A stretch of 64,000 bases of DNA, taken from an uncultured Clostridia bacterium (lineage in GTDB: Bacteria > Bacillota > Clostridia > Oscillospirales > Ruminococcaceae). The notes below the pieces were generated by a model that did no database searches, was not told the origin of the DNA, and saw only the letters and a program-made list of their open reading frames with translations. Of this stretch, positions 15,875-24,298 are shown piece after piece. The stretch covers positions 1-64,000 of the forward strand of contig CALWZO010000019.1 of NCBI GenBank assembly GCA_944386045.1, in the 5' to 3' direction. Each line of letters starts with the position of its first letter. The stretch's first letter is position 1. The translations under genes were made by a program, and so were the position numbers.

Positions 15875-16029
15875 TCCAAAACCTCGCAAAATAAATAATA
15901 TTTCAAATAAAAGTATAAAGTAAAACCGATTTATATGCAACTGGAATTTGTTTTTCAAAACAATATGCTGTAAATAAAACTGCCGAATTTGACAGAGTTT
16001 ATGCAAAAAGGCGAAAAGCGGTGCGGGGG

Positions 16030-16058
16030 TTGCTTTTTATATTTTTAAATGCTACAAT
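16030..16058 (+). promoter_or_regulatory. Promoter of the MATE exporter
   Basis: TTGCTT, a 17-base spacer and TACAAT (16053-16058). Confidence 0.6.
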
Positions 16059-16142
16059 GATGGTATACAAAGGATATGTGTTGCGGCGTTGGCCTGGACA
16101 TATATCTTTTTATATTGCTATATTTATTTTCAGGAGGTTTTT

Positions 16143-17513
16143 GTGTTAAAAGAAAAGTTTTTGTTTGAAAAAGATTTTTTCAAAGCTGTTTTCTCAATAG
16201 CTATACCGATAGCTATGCAGAATGTAATCAGCTTCGGCGTCAATGCCATGGACTCGGTAATGCTCGGCAAACTGGGCAACATAGCCGTATCCGGGGCTAA
16301 TCTCGGCGGACAGCCTTTCTTTTTGCTTATGATAATAGGTTTTGGCCTGGCCGGCGGCGGCGCTGTTCTTATCGCCCAGTACTGGGGCAAAGGTCAGGTG
16401 GAAGTAATCCGCAGGGTTATGAGAATTTCCATGCTGGCGGTGCTGGTGGTATCTGTGGTGTTTTCACTGGTGTGCTTTTTCTTCCCCACACAGGTTATGA
16501 GCATGTTCAGCCATGAGCCGGAAGTGGTGCAGGCCTCTGCCTCATACCTGAAAGTGCTTTCGGTAGGATTTATTTTCTACTCCCTTTCCTCCAACTACAT
16601 GTCCAGCCTGCGTGCAGTGGAAAGCGTGAAAATGTCCACAGCCGTGTACGCCATGTCATTTTTTGTCAATGTGTTTTTCAACTATATTTTCATATTCGGC
16701 AAATTCGGCTTCAAGGCTTACGGCATAGTTGGCGCGGCCATGGGTACCGTTATCGCCAGAATGTTTGAATTTATATGCGCTGTATCATACATGTATTTTG
16801 TCGAGAAGAAGATCGGCTACAAGATGCACTGCATGTTCAAGATGGATACATCCCTGCTGTCAGACTATATCAGCCATGCGCTGCCTGTTGTGGGCAATGA
16901 AATGATGTGGGGCTTGGGCAGTGTTGCCACCAGCATGATAATGGGCCGTATCGGGTCAACATTTGTTACAGCCAACAGCATTACAGGTGTAATATCTCAG
17001 CTGGCACAGGTATTTATATTCGGTATCGCCAATGCGGCGGCTGTTGTATGCGGCAAAACCATCGGCAGCGGTGACTTTAAAAGGGCCCAGAAAACTGCCC
17101 ACACCCTGTTGATTATGGCTTTTGGTTTCGGTCTGCTGAGCACTGCCATTGTCTTGCTGCTGCGCAACCCGTTCCTTACCATATATGATGTAACCGACCG
17201 GGCAAAGGAAGCGGCATATAAAATGATGTTTATACTTGCCATAATACAGCCGGTGGCTGCGCTGGACATTATAAACATAGTGGGCATACTGCGCGGCGGC
17301 GGAGATACACGCCTGGCGCTTATGCTGGACGGCGGCGGTATGTGGATTGTCAACATTCCCCTTGGAATACTGACCGGTCTTGTGCTGAAGGTTCCTCCGC
17401 AGTTTATATTCCTGTCCATGAGAAGTGACTCATTTATCAAAATTATAATTGCCATTCGTCGTATTATCAGCGGAAAGTGGATCCGTGCAGTGACCAGGGA
17501 TGATGTAATTTAA
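16143..17513 (+). CDS. MATE-family efflux transporter
   Basis: 456-residue, 12-segment multidrug/toxin exporter of the MATE family, using Na+ or H+ antiport. MATE hallmarks include AIPIAMQNVISFGVNAMDSV, GQPFFLLMIIGFGLAGGGAV near segment 2, VGNEMMWGLGSVA at the start of the second half and GILRGGGDTRLALMLD. The frame is open from an ATG at 16089, but CAGGAGG at 16131-16137 points to GTG 16143, which removes 18 residues outside the family alignment. Likely a single-gene transcript. The substrate is unknown. Confidence 0.9.
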   Translation: MLKEKFLFEKDFFKAVFSIAIPIAMQNVISFGVNAMDSVMLGKLGNIAVSGANLGGQPFFLLMIIGFGLAGGGAVLIAQYWGKGQVEVIRRVMRISMLAVLVVSVVFSLVCFFFPTQVMSMFSHEPEVVQASASYLKVLSVGFIFYSLSSNYMSSLRAVESVKMSTAVYAMSFFVNVFFNYIFIFGKFGFKAYGIVGAAMGTVIARMFEFICAVSYMYFVEKKIGYKMHCMFKMDTSLLSDYISHALPVVGNEMMWGLGSVATSMIMGRIGSTFVTANSITGVISQLAQVFIFGIANAAAVVCGKTIGSGDFKRAQKTAHTLLIMAFGFGLLSTAIVLLLRNPFLTIYDVTDRAKEAAYKMMFILAIIQPVAALDIINIVGILRGGGDTRLALMLDGGGMWIVNIPLGILTGLVLKVPPQFIFLSMRSDSFIKIIIAIRRIISGKWIRAVTRDDVI

Positions 17514-17544
17514 AGCATTTTTATGCAAAATGCAATAAAATAAA

Positions 17545-17573
17545 TTGACATGTAAAAAAATTCTGTATATAAT
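17545..17573 (+). promoter_or_regulatory. Consensus sigma-A promoter of the sigma factor gene
   Basis: TTGACA, a 17-base spacer, TATAAT (17568-17573): a perfect consensus. Confidence 0.88.
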
Positions 17574-17607
17574 AGATACTGTAAAATAATACGGAGCGGT
17601 ACAACAG

Positions 17608-18144
17608 ATGATAGACATTTCCCGGCAAGTGCTGAATATGGCCAAAAGCGGCGACAGCAAGTCCGTGCAGGCTGTTTTTGATGCCATGAAGCCGGAAATT
17701 TCTGCCTGTGCCGCAAAACTGCGCACGGAAAATTTTGATTTTGACGACGCGGTTCAAGAAGGTAATATAGGTTTGTTCAAAGCGATATTGTCATATCGCG
17801 CGCATCAGGGTGCATCTTTTTACACCTATGCAAAAAAATGTATTTTAAACAATATGTTATCGGCAAGGCGGTCTGCTTCCGCGCAAAAGCACGAACTGCT
17901 GACCAAGGCCCTGCCACTTGACGAAAGTATTCTTTTGCAAAGCTTTGAGACCGACTTTTTGGTCAAAGAGCAAAACAGGGAATTTATCAGAATTGCAAAG
18001 AAAAGGCTGTCACAGTTTGAATTTTTGGTTTTCAGCCTGTACACAATGCAGTATTCCTACAAAGAGATTTCACAGATAACCGGCAAAAGCGAAAAGTCGG
18101 TAAACAATGCAATTCAGAGAATTCACGCAAAACTTAGAAAATAG
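17608..18144 (+). CDS. Sigma-70 family factor, SigH-like
   Basis: 178-residue sigma factor with region 2 (DFDDAVQEGNIGLFKAI, YRAHQGASFYTYAKKCI) and region 4 (YSYKEISQITGKSEKSVNNA, then IQRIHAKLRK). These ends and the RRSASAQKHELL segment after region 2 resemble SigH/Spo0H, which starts sporulation, but the protein is shorter than Bacillus SigH and is not beside rpmG-secE-nusG as sigH usually is. It could be a second SigH-like factor. No anti-sigma gene is adjacent. ACGGAG lies 12 bases before the ATG. Confidence 0.8.
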   Translation: MIDISRQVLNMAKSGDSKSVQAVFDAMKPEISACAAKLRTENFDFDDAVQEGNIGLFKAILSYRAHQGASFYTYAKKCILNNMLSARRSASAQKHELLTKALPLDESILLQSFETDFLVKEQNREFIRIAKKRLSQFEFLVFSLYTMQYSYKEISQITGKSEKSVNNAIQRIHAKLRK

Positions 18145-18174
18145 GCGTAATGCGCTTATTGCACCCAGGCGGTT

Positions 18175-18197
18175 TTTAAACGATACATTGGTTTAAA
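18175..18197 (+). promoter_or_regulatory. Inverted repeat before the zinc-ribbon gene
   Basis: TTTAAAC (18175-18181) / GTTTAAA (18191-18197) separated by 9 bases, within a longer CCAGG/CCTGG pairing. It may be an operator or an RNA stem; no T-run follows. Confidence 0.3.
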
Positions 18198-18247
18198 TTC
18201 ACTCCTGGCTGAATACATTTTTTTCATAAAGAAGGAGAGTTACACCG

Positions 18248-18523
18248 ATGTACCAGGACAAAACATTAGTTTGCAAAGAATGCGGAAAAGAATTTGTTTT
18301 CACAGCAGGCGAACAGGAATTTTATGCAGAACACGGCTTTGAAAACGAGCCCCAGAGATGCAAAGAATGCCGCACAGCCAGAAAAAACCGGGCCAAAGGC
18401 GCAAGAGAATATTTTGTTACCACATGTGCCAGATGCGGCAAGGAAGCCAAAGTTCCCTTTAAGCCCAAGGACAACCGTCCGGTTCTGTGCAGCGAATGCT
18501 ACGAAGCATCCAAAAGCGAATAA
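18248..18523 (+). CDS. Small zinc-ribbon protein
   Basis: 91 residues with two zinc-ribbon-like sites: CKECGKEFVF...CKECR in the first half, and CARCGKEAKVPF...CSECYEA in the second, four CxxC pairs in all. This matches the 'probable zinc-ribbon' small proteins common in Clostridia (zf-trcl type), whose role is unknown; nucleic-acid or ribosome binding is a guess. AAGGAGAG precedes the ATG, and a strong bidirectional terminator follows. Confidence 0.8.
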   Translation: MYQDKTLVCKECGKEFVFTAGEQEFYAEHGFENEPQRCKECRTARKNRAKGAREYFVTTCARCGKEAKVPFKPKDNRPVLCSECYEASKSE

Positions 18524-18540
18524 TATCAGATAAAATAAAA

Positions 18541-18567
18541 TCAGCGCCGTAAAGGCGCTGATTTTTT
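18541..18567. terminator. Bidirectional terminator
   Basis: Stem TCAGCGCC/GGCGCTGA, loop GTAAA, with T-runs on both strands. It ends the zinc-ribbon gene and the convergent thiT. Confidence 0.92.
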
Positions 18568-18609
18568 ATAAAGGACAAATCCGGTAAAGCTATATGATAA
18601 AGTGGAATA

Positions 18610-19233
18610 TTACGCTTTCAGCTTTTCTATAAAACCCTGTTTTCCCAGCATGTATGCCACTATGCCGGTGATTATCATTTCCGGTATAAGATAAGAGCCG
18701 TTGTACATAAAGCTGTACAGCACAAACAGGGGAGTGCCGTTGCCCAGACTGGCAAAAATGCTGTTGCCCAAAGTAAAGCCTTCCTGTGTGAAAAACCATT
18801 CGGCATAGCTGGAGTACAGCAGGTATCCGGAGATAAAATGGCTTAAAAACCTTAAACCGATGGCAAAAACACTGCCCCGGCACAATTCTTTTGCGCTGCT
18901 GCCCAGCTTGCCGCGGAAAATACCGCCAAAGCCCAGCACCAAAAATGCGATGATATAGTCAATGAGGATAACCAAAAAAGTTGTCATGGCGTCCATTCCG
19001 GCTATACCGCGCAGGTCTGACATTATCTGTATCAGAGCAAAGGCTCCGGAAGCCATAAAACCCCATCTGAATCCGTAAAGATATGAAACCAGTATTATCG
19101 GCAGCATACTGCAAATTGTGATGGAGCCGCCGTTGGGCCACATACCGTTGAATTTGGGCCATATTGAAAGTATTGTGGCCATTGCGACCATCATGGCACA
19201 AACTACCATTGTTTTTGTTTTGTTTTGTTGCAT
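18610..19233 (-). CDS. thiT: Thiamine ECF transporter S-component ThiT
   Basis: 207-residue, six-segment substrate-binding subunit of an energy-coupling-factor vitamin transporter. The central GFRWGFMASGAFALIQ, DYIIAFLVLGFGG and SGYLLYSSYAEW segments fit ThiT/YuaJ; tryptophan-rich loops bind thiamine. The frame extends to 19338, but GAAGGAG directly precedes ATG 19233 (MQQNKTKT). A TPP riboswitch and terminator upstream confirm the thiamine role. The shared ECF ATPases and EcfT are not in this window; they often follow rplQ, but not here. Confidence 0.93.
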   Translation of the reverse strand: MQQNKTKTMVVCAMMVAMATILSIWPKFNGMWPNGGSITICSMLPIILVSYLYGFRWGFMASGAFALIQIMSDLRGIAGMDAMTTFLVILIDYIIAFLVLGFGGIFRGKLGSSAKELCRGSVFAIGLRFLSHFISGYLLYSSYAEWFFTQEGFTLGNSIFASLGNGTPLFVLYSFMYNGSYLIPEMIITGIVAYMLGKQGFIEKLKA

Positions 19234-19281
19234 AAAGATACTCCTTCTCCGGCAAAAGCCGTAAATAAAATTTGCCGAGCA

Positions 19282-19307
19282 TAAAAACAAAGCGCCCGCC
19301 GAAAACA
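19282..19307 (-). terminator. Second hairpin in the thiT leader
   Basis: On the minus strand, GCGC-TT-CGCC pairs with GGCG-G-GCGC around TGTTTTC, and TTTGTTTTT follows. It looks like a weaker intrinsic terminator downstream of the main one. Confidence 0.4.
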
Positions 19308-19330
19308 GGCGAAGCGCAAGCTTTAGATAT

Positions 19331-19377
19331 AAAAACACCCATGCTGTTTATAAAAAAGTATAAACAAAACATGGGTG
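19331..19377 (-). terminator. Riboswitch expression-platform terminator
   Basis: On the minus strand, CACCCATG pairs with CATGGGTG and GTTTATA with TATAAAC inside, followed by TTTTTATAT. It sits 17 bases after the TPP aptamer and before thiT, so it is the likely OFF terminator. Confidence 0.85.
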
Positions 19378-19393
19378 GTTCCTGATATGTAAA

Positions 19394-19472
19394 ACTCCCT
19401 CCGTCGGCATTATCCGAATCAGGTAAAGGGTTTAAGCCGTTTGGCTAATCTCAGCGATATGCTCCCCTGTTT
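19394..19472 (-). promoter_or_regulatory. TPP riboswitch (THI box) controlling thiT
   Basis: On the minus strand the aptamer reads AGGGGAGC, CTGAGA, ACCCTT, ACCTGATTCGGATAATGCC and GGAGGGA in order, the conserved core of thiamine pyrophosphate riboswitches. High TPP should favour the downstream terminator and repress thiT. Confidence 0.95.
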
Positions 19473-19485
19473 TTATGTTCAATTT

Positions 19486-19514
19486 ATAATATCACTGTAA
19501 AAGAATTTTGTCAA
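19486..19514 (-). promoter_or_regulatory. Promoter of the riboswitch-thiT unit
   Basis: On the minus strand, TTGACA (19514-19509), a 17-base spacer, TATTAT (19491-19486). Confidence 0.85.
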
Positions 19515-19527
19515 CAAAAACAGAATT

Positions 19528-20196
19528 TTACCGCTGTGCCAATTTTTTGTCGGCAGATTTTTTGTAATCGCACACATCTGCCAACACGCATTTTTCGCAA
19601 TAGGGCTTTCTTGCTGTGCATACGGCTCTGCCGTGCATTACAAACCTGTGGCAGGTGTCGTTCTGTTTTTCCGGCCGGATTACCTTTTTCAGCTGCATTT
19701 CCACCTGATATGGGTCTGTGGAGCGCTTGTCGTTCTTTTTCATAAAGCCTATGCGGTTTGCCAGGCGTATGCAGTGGGTATCGGCAACGACCGCCGGTTT
19801 GCCGTAAACATCCCCCAGTATCAGGTTGGCGCTTTTTCTGCCGACCCCGGGAAGTTTCAGCAGGCTGTCCATATCATCGGGAACAACGCCGCCGTATTCG
19901 TCGCGCAGCATTGTCATGCAGGCCTTTATATCCCTGGCCTTGCTGTTGCCCAGACCGCAGGGTTTGACTATTTCCGTTATTTCCGCCAGGTCCCCCTCTG
20001 CCAGGGCATCTATTGTGGGAAATCTGGCAAACAGTGCAGGGGTTGTGGCATTTACCCTTAAATCGGTACACTGGGCCGACAGTCTGACCGCCACCAGCAG
20101 CTGCCACGCGCCGTCATTGTCCAAAAAGCACGGAGCCAGCGGGTATTCCTGTTCCAGAAGAGCCACCACTTCGGCGGCTTGTTTTTTGCTTTTCAT
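19528..20196 (-). CDS. nth: Endonuclease III
   Basis: 222-residue bifunctional DNA glycosylase/AP lyase that removes oxidised pyrimidines in base-excision repair. It shows LLVAVRLSAQCTD, the helix-hairpin-helix LLKLPGVGRKSANLIL with the catalytic lysine, VVADTHCIRL with the catalytic aspartate, and the [4Fe-4S] ligand set in CTARKPYCEKCVLADVC (C-x6-C-x2-C-x5-C). The ribosome binding site is weak (AAAGGA about 12 bases before the ATG). It is upstream of the thiT promoter on the same strand. Confidence 0.96.
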   Translation of the reverse strand: MKSKKQAAEVVALLEQEYPLAPCFLDNDGAWQLLVAVRLSAQCTDLRVNATTPALFARFPTIDALAEGDLAEITEIVKPCGLGNSKARDIKACMTMLRDEYGGVVPDDMDSLLKLPGVGRKSANLILGDVYGKPAVVADTHCIRLANRIGFMKKNDKRSTDPYQVEMQLKKVIRPEKQNDTCHRFVMHGRAVCTARKPYCEKCVLADVCDYKKSADKKLAQR

Positions 20197-20332
20197 AAAC
20201 TCTCTCTTTTCCTTTGACTATGATTTAATATGTTATCATATATTTTGAAATTTTAAAATAGCTTTGGCTGAAAAGCACATACAATTTTCTTATTTTTGTG
20301 TGAAAATAGTAAAAAACGAAGGAGAATTTCAA

Positions 20333-21166
20333 ATGGCTTTTATAGACACATCAGTTTATTCCAATGTGCTTCGTCAGGATGTGCATCTGGATTTGTTCTT
20401 ACCAAACGACCGCCCCGAACACCCTATAAAGAAACCCAGGGGTGTCATATATTTCATGCACGGCCTGGGCAGCAGTGAAAAACAGTTCAGGGAGTATACC
20501 GCCGCCAACAGGTACGCCAGGGAAAACCACATGGCGATGGTTTATGTCAGCGCACCCCAGAGCTTTTACAATGATATGAAATACGGTCTGAAATACTATA
20601 CATATATTACAGAGGAGCTGCCGCAGCTGCTGGCCTCGCTGTACAATCTCAGCTTCCCCAGGGAAAAAACATTTATCGCCGGCCTGTCCATGGGCGGATA
20701 CGGCGCGCTGAGAATAGGCCTGTCACGCCCGGACATTTTTGGCGCTGTTGCAGCCTTTTCCGGCGCCTGCGACATAAGAGGGATGGCCAATCGGCTGAAA
20801 GCGGCGGGAAAGCTGGAAGGCGACTCTGTTTCATTCCTGCCGGTATTCGGCGAAGACCTGGAAATAAGCGACGAGCAGGATATATTCTTTCTGGCCAAAA
20901 AGGTGTCAGAGCTGCCGCCGGAACAGCAGCCCAGGATATTCACCTGCTGCGGAAAGCAGGATGACCTGGCGGACCTTTATAACCAAAACCGCAGGCTGAA
21001 AGAATATATACAAAGCCTTCCTATTGAAAACTATAAATATATGGAATGGGACGGCGTTCACGACTACAGCTTCTGGGACAGAGCCATGATGCACGCTATT
21101 GCATTTTTCCTCAAAAACGGGTATGATAAAAAGAAAATAGAGCTTTGGAGATGTGAAGCGGATTGA
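20333..21166 (+). CDS. Esterase D/tributyrin-esterase family serine hydrolase
   Basis: 277-residue alpha/beta hydrolase. The nucleophile elbow is GLSMGGYGALRIG, the oxyanion-side HGLG motif occurs in FMHGLGSSEKQF, an acid residue is likely in GKQDDLAD, and the histidine is in WDGVHDYSFW. The family includes S-formylglutathione hydrolase, tributyrin esterase EstA and acetyl esterases, so the natural substrate is undecided. No signal peptide. GAAGGAG precedes ATG 20333; the in-frame extension to 20264 has no such site. The stop overlaps the rarA start. Confidence 0.85.
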   Translation: MAFIDTSVYSNVLRQDVHLDLFLPNDRPEHPIKKPRGVIYFMHGLGSSEKQFREYTAANRYARENHMAMVYVSAPQSFYNDMKYGLKYYTYITEELPQLLASLYNLSFPREKTFIAGLSMGGYGALRIGLSRPDIFGAVAAFSGACDIRGMANRLKAAGKLEGDSVSFLPVFGEDLEISDEQDIFFLAKKVSELPPEQQPRIFTCCGKQDDLADLYNQNRRLKEYIQSLPIENYKYMEWDGVHDYSFWDRAMMHAIAFFLKNGYDKKKIELWRCEAD

Positions 21167-22431
21167 GTCAACCCCTGGCAGCGGCATTGAGACCGCAAAG
21201 TTTAGATGATGTATGCGGACAACAGCATCTTTTGTCAAAAGATGCTGTTTTTCGTCGTGCCGTGGAAAACGGTGCCATTCAGAATATGATATTTTACGGC
21301 CCTTCCGGCGTCGGCAAAACAACAGTTGCCGGTATAATAGCCAAAATGGCGGACAAAATGCTTTTCAAGCTGAACGGTACCCAAAGTTCCACTGCTGACA
21401 TAAAACAGATAATAGCCCAGACCGACACCCTGGGTGCGGAAAACGGCATTTTGCTGTATCTGGACGAGATACAGTATCTCAACAAAAAGCAGCAGCAGTC
21501 ACTGCTGGAAGTTCTGGAGGACGGCAGCGTGACGCTGATAGCCTCCACAACCGAAAACCCGTATTTTTCCATATTCAACGCCATACTGTCCCGCAGCACC
21601 ATATTTGAGTTCAAACCGCTGCAGCCGGAGGATATAAGCCGGGGCCTGGAAAGGGCGGTGGACAGATACAATGCGTCCGGAAACTCTCCCGTAAAACTGT
21701 CCGCCGAGGCAGCAAAAGTATTGGCTTATGGCTGCGGCGGAGATATGCGCAAAGCCTTTAACCGGCTGGAGCTGCTGATAGCCGCTGCTTCCTATGGTTC
21801 GGAAAACTGTGAGATAAGCGCGCAGATGGCAAAACAGGTAAGTCAGCGCAGCGCCAACAGGTTTGACAACGGCGGCGACGAGCATTATAATCTGCTGTCG
21901 GCTTTGCAGAAATCCATCAGGGGTTCGGACGAAAATGCGGCACTGCATTACCTGGCCAGGCTGCTGGACGGCGACGGAATGCTGCCGGCGATAAGGAGAA
22001 TACTGGTGTGCGCCTGTGAGGATATAGGCCTGGCCTATCCGCGGGCAATATCGGCTGTAAAAAGTTGCTGTGATATAGCCTTGCAGGTGGGTATGCCGGA
22101 GGCCAGGATACCGCTGGCAGATGCGGTTATACTTCTGGCGACTGCGCCAAAAAGCAACAGCGGCGAAGCCGCCATTGACGCCGCTATGGCAAGGGTGAAA
22201 AAAGGCGGGTTCGGCGATGTGCCGGATTATCTTAAAGACGCCAACAACCCCGCCCAGGCCGGCCTTAAGCGGGAAGAAAAATATAAATATCCCCATTCTT
22301 TTGAAAATCATTGGGTGGCACAGCAGTACCTGCCGCGGCAGATAAAGGACGATGTGTATTATCACCCCGGGGAAAACCGCACCGAGCAAGCCGCCAAAAC
22401 CTACTGGGACAGAATAAAAGGAAAGCTTTGA
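21163..22431 (+). CDS. rarA: Replication-associated recombination protein RarA/MgsA
   Basis: 422-residue AAA+ ATPase of the clamp-loader clade that acts at stalled replication forks. Walker A is GPSGVGKTT, Walker B LLYLDEIQYL, sensor 1 lies around ASTTENPYF, and the C-terminal tetramerisation part has GAIQN earlier and CEDIGLAYPRAI, PEARIPLADAVILLATAPKS later, typical of MgsA. The start is TTG at 21163, overlapping the esterase TGA by 4 bases, so it is probably coupled to the esterase. Confidence 0.93.
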   Translation: MSQPLAAALRPQSLDDVCGQQHLLSKDAVFRRAVENGAIQNMIFYGPSGVGKTTVAGIIAKMADKMLFKLNGTQSSTADIKQIIAQTDTLGAENGILLYLDEIQYLNKKQQQSLLEVLEDGSVTLIASTTENPYFSIFNAILSRSTIFEFKPLQPEDISRGLERAVDRYNASGNSPVKLSAEAAKVLAYGCGGDMRKAFNRLELLIAAASYGSENCEISAQMAKQVSQRSANRFDNGGDEHYNLLSALQKSIRGSDENAALHYLARLLDGDGMLPAIRRILVCACEDIGLAYPRAISAVKSCCDIALQVGMPEARIPLADAVILLATAPKSNSGEAAIDAAMARVKKGGFGDVPDYLKDANNPAQAGLKREEKYKYPHSFENHWVAQQYLPRQIKDDVYYHPGENRTEQAAKTYWDRIKGKL

Positions 22432-22456
22432 CAGTATTCTGATACAGATAAAATAA

Positions 22457-22483
22457 AACCGCCGCTTTGACGCGGCGGTTTTT
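22457..22483. terminator. Terminator between rarA and the GDPD-like gene
   Basis: Stem AACCGCCGC/GCGGCGGTT with loop TTTGAC, T5 on the plus strand and an A/T-rich flank on the other. It serves the convergent genes. Confidence 0.88.
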
Positions 22484-22484
22484 G

Positions 22485-23405
22485 CTATTTGTTCTTGTTT
22501 TCCTTTTGCTGTAATTTATATTCCAGCTTTGCCATACGGCGGGCTTCTTTTTCTGCTTCACGCTGTTCGATATTTATTTCCACCTGGGTTTTTTCCCTGG
22601 CCGGCAGATCCTTGAAGTTGGGTTTTTCCGGCATAAAGGCGCGGCAGACGATCATATCTTTTTTATTTTCGCTGGCTTTGCCTTCCCGTGCGTCTGTAAC
22701 TGTCCACACACCGGTAACTACACCCAAAGATAATGCAAATTTTACCAGCAGGCTTTCGGGGTGGTTGCGGTACAATATAAACTGCGGACGGCAGACAGAA
22801 TTGTTTACCAGGTTTCCGGTGGTGAACCGGTCAACTTTGCTCAAGGATTTGAAATCTTTGGCCGGAGCTGACATAATTCCGCGGAATATTGTTTTTTCGG
22901 TTTGTTTGAACCAGGCTATGATGCCGGCGTGAAAGCTGACAACGGCAGCGTTTTCGTGTCCGTATGCCAGAATGGCGTCAGCGGCGTGGCGGCACAGCCT
23001 TTCGTTGCTGTCGCACACTTTCAGCTCTGCCACAACCGGCACCCTGCCGTCTACCATCTGCAAAAACTGCGGGAAGGTCATCACTCCGCAGGCGGCCACA
23101 TCTTCACTTTCGCTTTGGGAAATAACAATGTCTTTGCCGTATTCTTTGGACAGGTTGTCATAGGCACTGACAAACAGCTTTCTGTCACGGCTCATAAATA
23201 TCTCTGTTTTGATGCCTATACCGTTGTTTACACATTTTTCCACCGCCCGAGGGCTGTTGGGTTTGTCAAGACTGTCGGTAACGGCATCTTCGGCGTAGTA
23301 CCAGCCGTAGAACTGTTCCCTGAGGGCGCGGGGGGCACCGCCGCCGGAAAACATATTTACTGTCAGAAAAATCAGAATGATAAAAATTGTTACAGCTATA
23401 AACAT
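22485..23405 (-). CDS. Membrane-anchored GDPD-like protein with degenerate active site
   Basis: 306 residues: a transmembrane segment at 1-19, then a barrel domain resembling glycerophosphodiester phosphodiesterase (NSPRAVEKCVNNGIGIKTEI, VPVVAELKV, VVSFHAGIIAWF, VVTGVWTVTD). The catalytic set is not kept: no HRG motif after the anchor, the ExD metal pair reads Glu68-x-Phe70, and the usual HD reads YD at 82-83. A charged Lys/Glu-rich tail ends the protein. It probably binds or scaffolds rather than hydrolyses; that is inference. GGAG is 8 bases before ATG 23405. Confidence 0.7.
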   Translation of the reverse strand: MFIAVTIFIILIFLTVNMFSGGGAPRALREQFYGWYYAEDAVTDSLDKPNSPRAVEKCVNNGIGIKTEIFMSRDRKLFVSAYDNLSKEYGKDIVISQSESEDVAACGVMTFPQFLQMVDGRVPVVAELKVCDSNERLCRHAADAILAYGHENAAVVSFHAGIIAWFKQTEKTIFRGIMSAPAKDFKSLSKVDRFTTGNLVNNSVCRPQFILYRNHPESLLVKFALSLGVVTGVWTVTDAREGKASENKKDMIVCRAFMPEKPNFKDLPAREKTQVEINIEQREAEKEARRMAKLEYKLQQKENKNK

Positions 23406-23617
23406 AAAAAATCTCCAAGAATGTATTATAACTGTAATTTTAAACATTTTCCCGTTTATAGTCAAGGGGAAAACCCAAAGGTAAGGTTTTAGAGGAATAT
23501 ACAGCAGTTATTTTCACAAAACTATAACTTATAGGGTGTAAAATAAATAAGAAGATGAGTATATCTGTTAAATTATCAGTTTATTATATAAATAAAATGG
23601 AAAAGGATGGTATGGTT

Positions 23618-24295
23618 ATGAAAATTTTGGTTGTTGACGATGAACAGAGAATAAGGGAACTTATCGGACAGTATCTCAGGGTTGCCGGATATGATGTGGA
23701 CGAGGCAAAGGATGGAATAGAAGCGCTGGACAAGGTGTCAAAGGGCGATATAGATTTGTGTATACTGGATGTTATGATGCCTTTTATGGACGGTATAGCA
23801 TGCCTCAAGGAGATGCGCAGCCGTGGCTTTAAAACACCGGTTATCATACTTTCTGCCAAAGGCGAGGAGTACGACAAAATTGCCGGCTTTGATGCCGGTA
23901 CTGATGACTATGTGGTCAAGCCTTTCTCACCCAAGGAACTGATGGCCAGGGTAAAAGCGGTGGTGAACCGCACAAACCCGGAAATGGCAGAAAGCAAGGA
24001 AAGATATATTTTCGGCGGTCTGGTGATAGATGTGCCCAGCCACAGCATAAAAATAGACGGCGAAACCATAAATGTGACACCCAAGGAGTTTGATCTGCTG
24101 GTGTGCCTGGTCCAGAACAAGGGCGTGGCGCTGAGCAGGGAAAGAATACTTCTGAAAGTGTGGAATTACGACTATTTCGGCGAGGACAGAACAGTGGATA
24201 CACACATCAAAATGCTGCGCAGCCACCTGAAGGACTACCGCGACTGCATTGTTACCGTATGGGGTGTGGGATATAAATTTGAACCAAAGGAATAA
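23618..24295 (+). CDS. OmpR-family response regulator
   Basis: 225 residues: a receiver domain (KILVVDDEQR acidic pair, phospho-acceptor Asp in CILDVMMPFMDG, SAKGEEYD threonine-site region, KPFSPKEL lysine) and a winged-helix DNA-binding domain (PKEFDLLVCLVQNKG, DRTVDTHIKMLRSHLKD, VWGVGYKF). It forms an operon with the histidine kinase 3 bases downstream. ATGs at 23597 and 23612 are possible, but AAAGGA spacing favours ATG 23618. The regulon is unknown. Confidence 0.94.
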   Translation: MKILVVDDEQRIRELIGQYLRVAGYDVDEAKDGIEALDKVSKGDIDLCILDVMMPFMDGIACLKEMRSRGFKTPVIILSAKGEEYDKIAGFDAGTDDYVVKPFSPKELMARVKAVVNRTNPEMAESKERYIFGGLVIDVPSHSIKIDGETINVTPKEFDLLVCLVQNKGVALSRERILLKVWNYDYFGEDRTVDTHIKMLRSHLKDYRDCIVTVWGVGYKFEPKE

Positions 24296-24298
24296 AAC

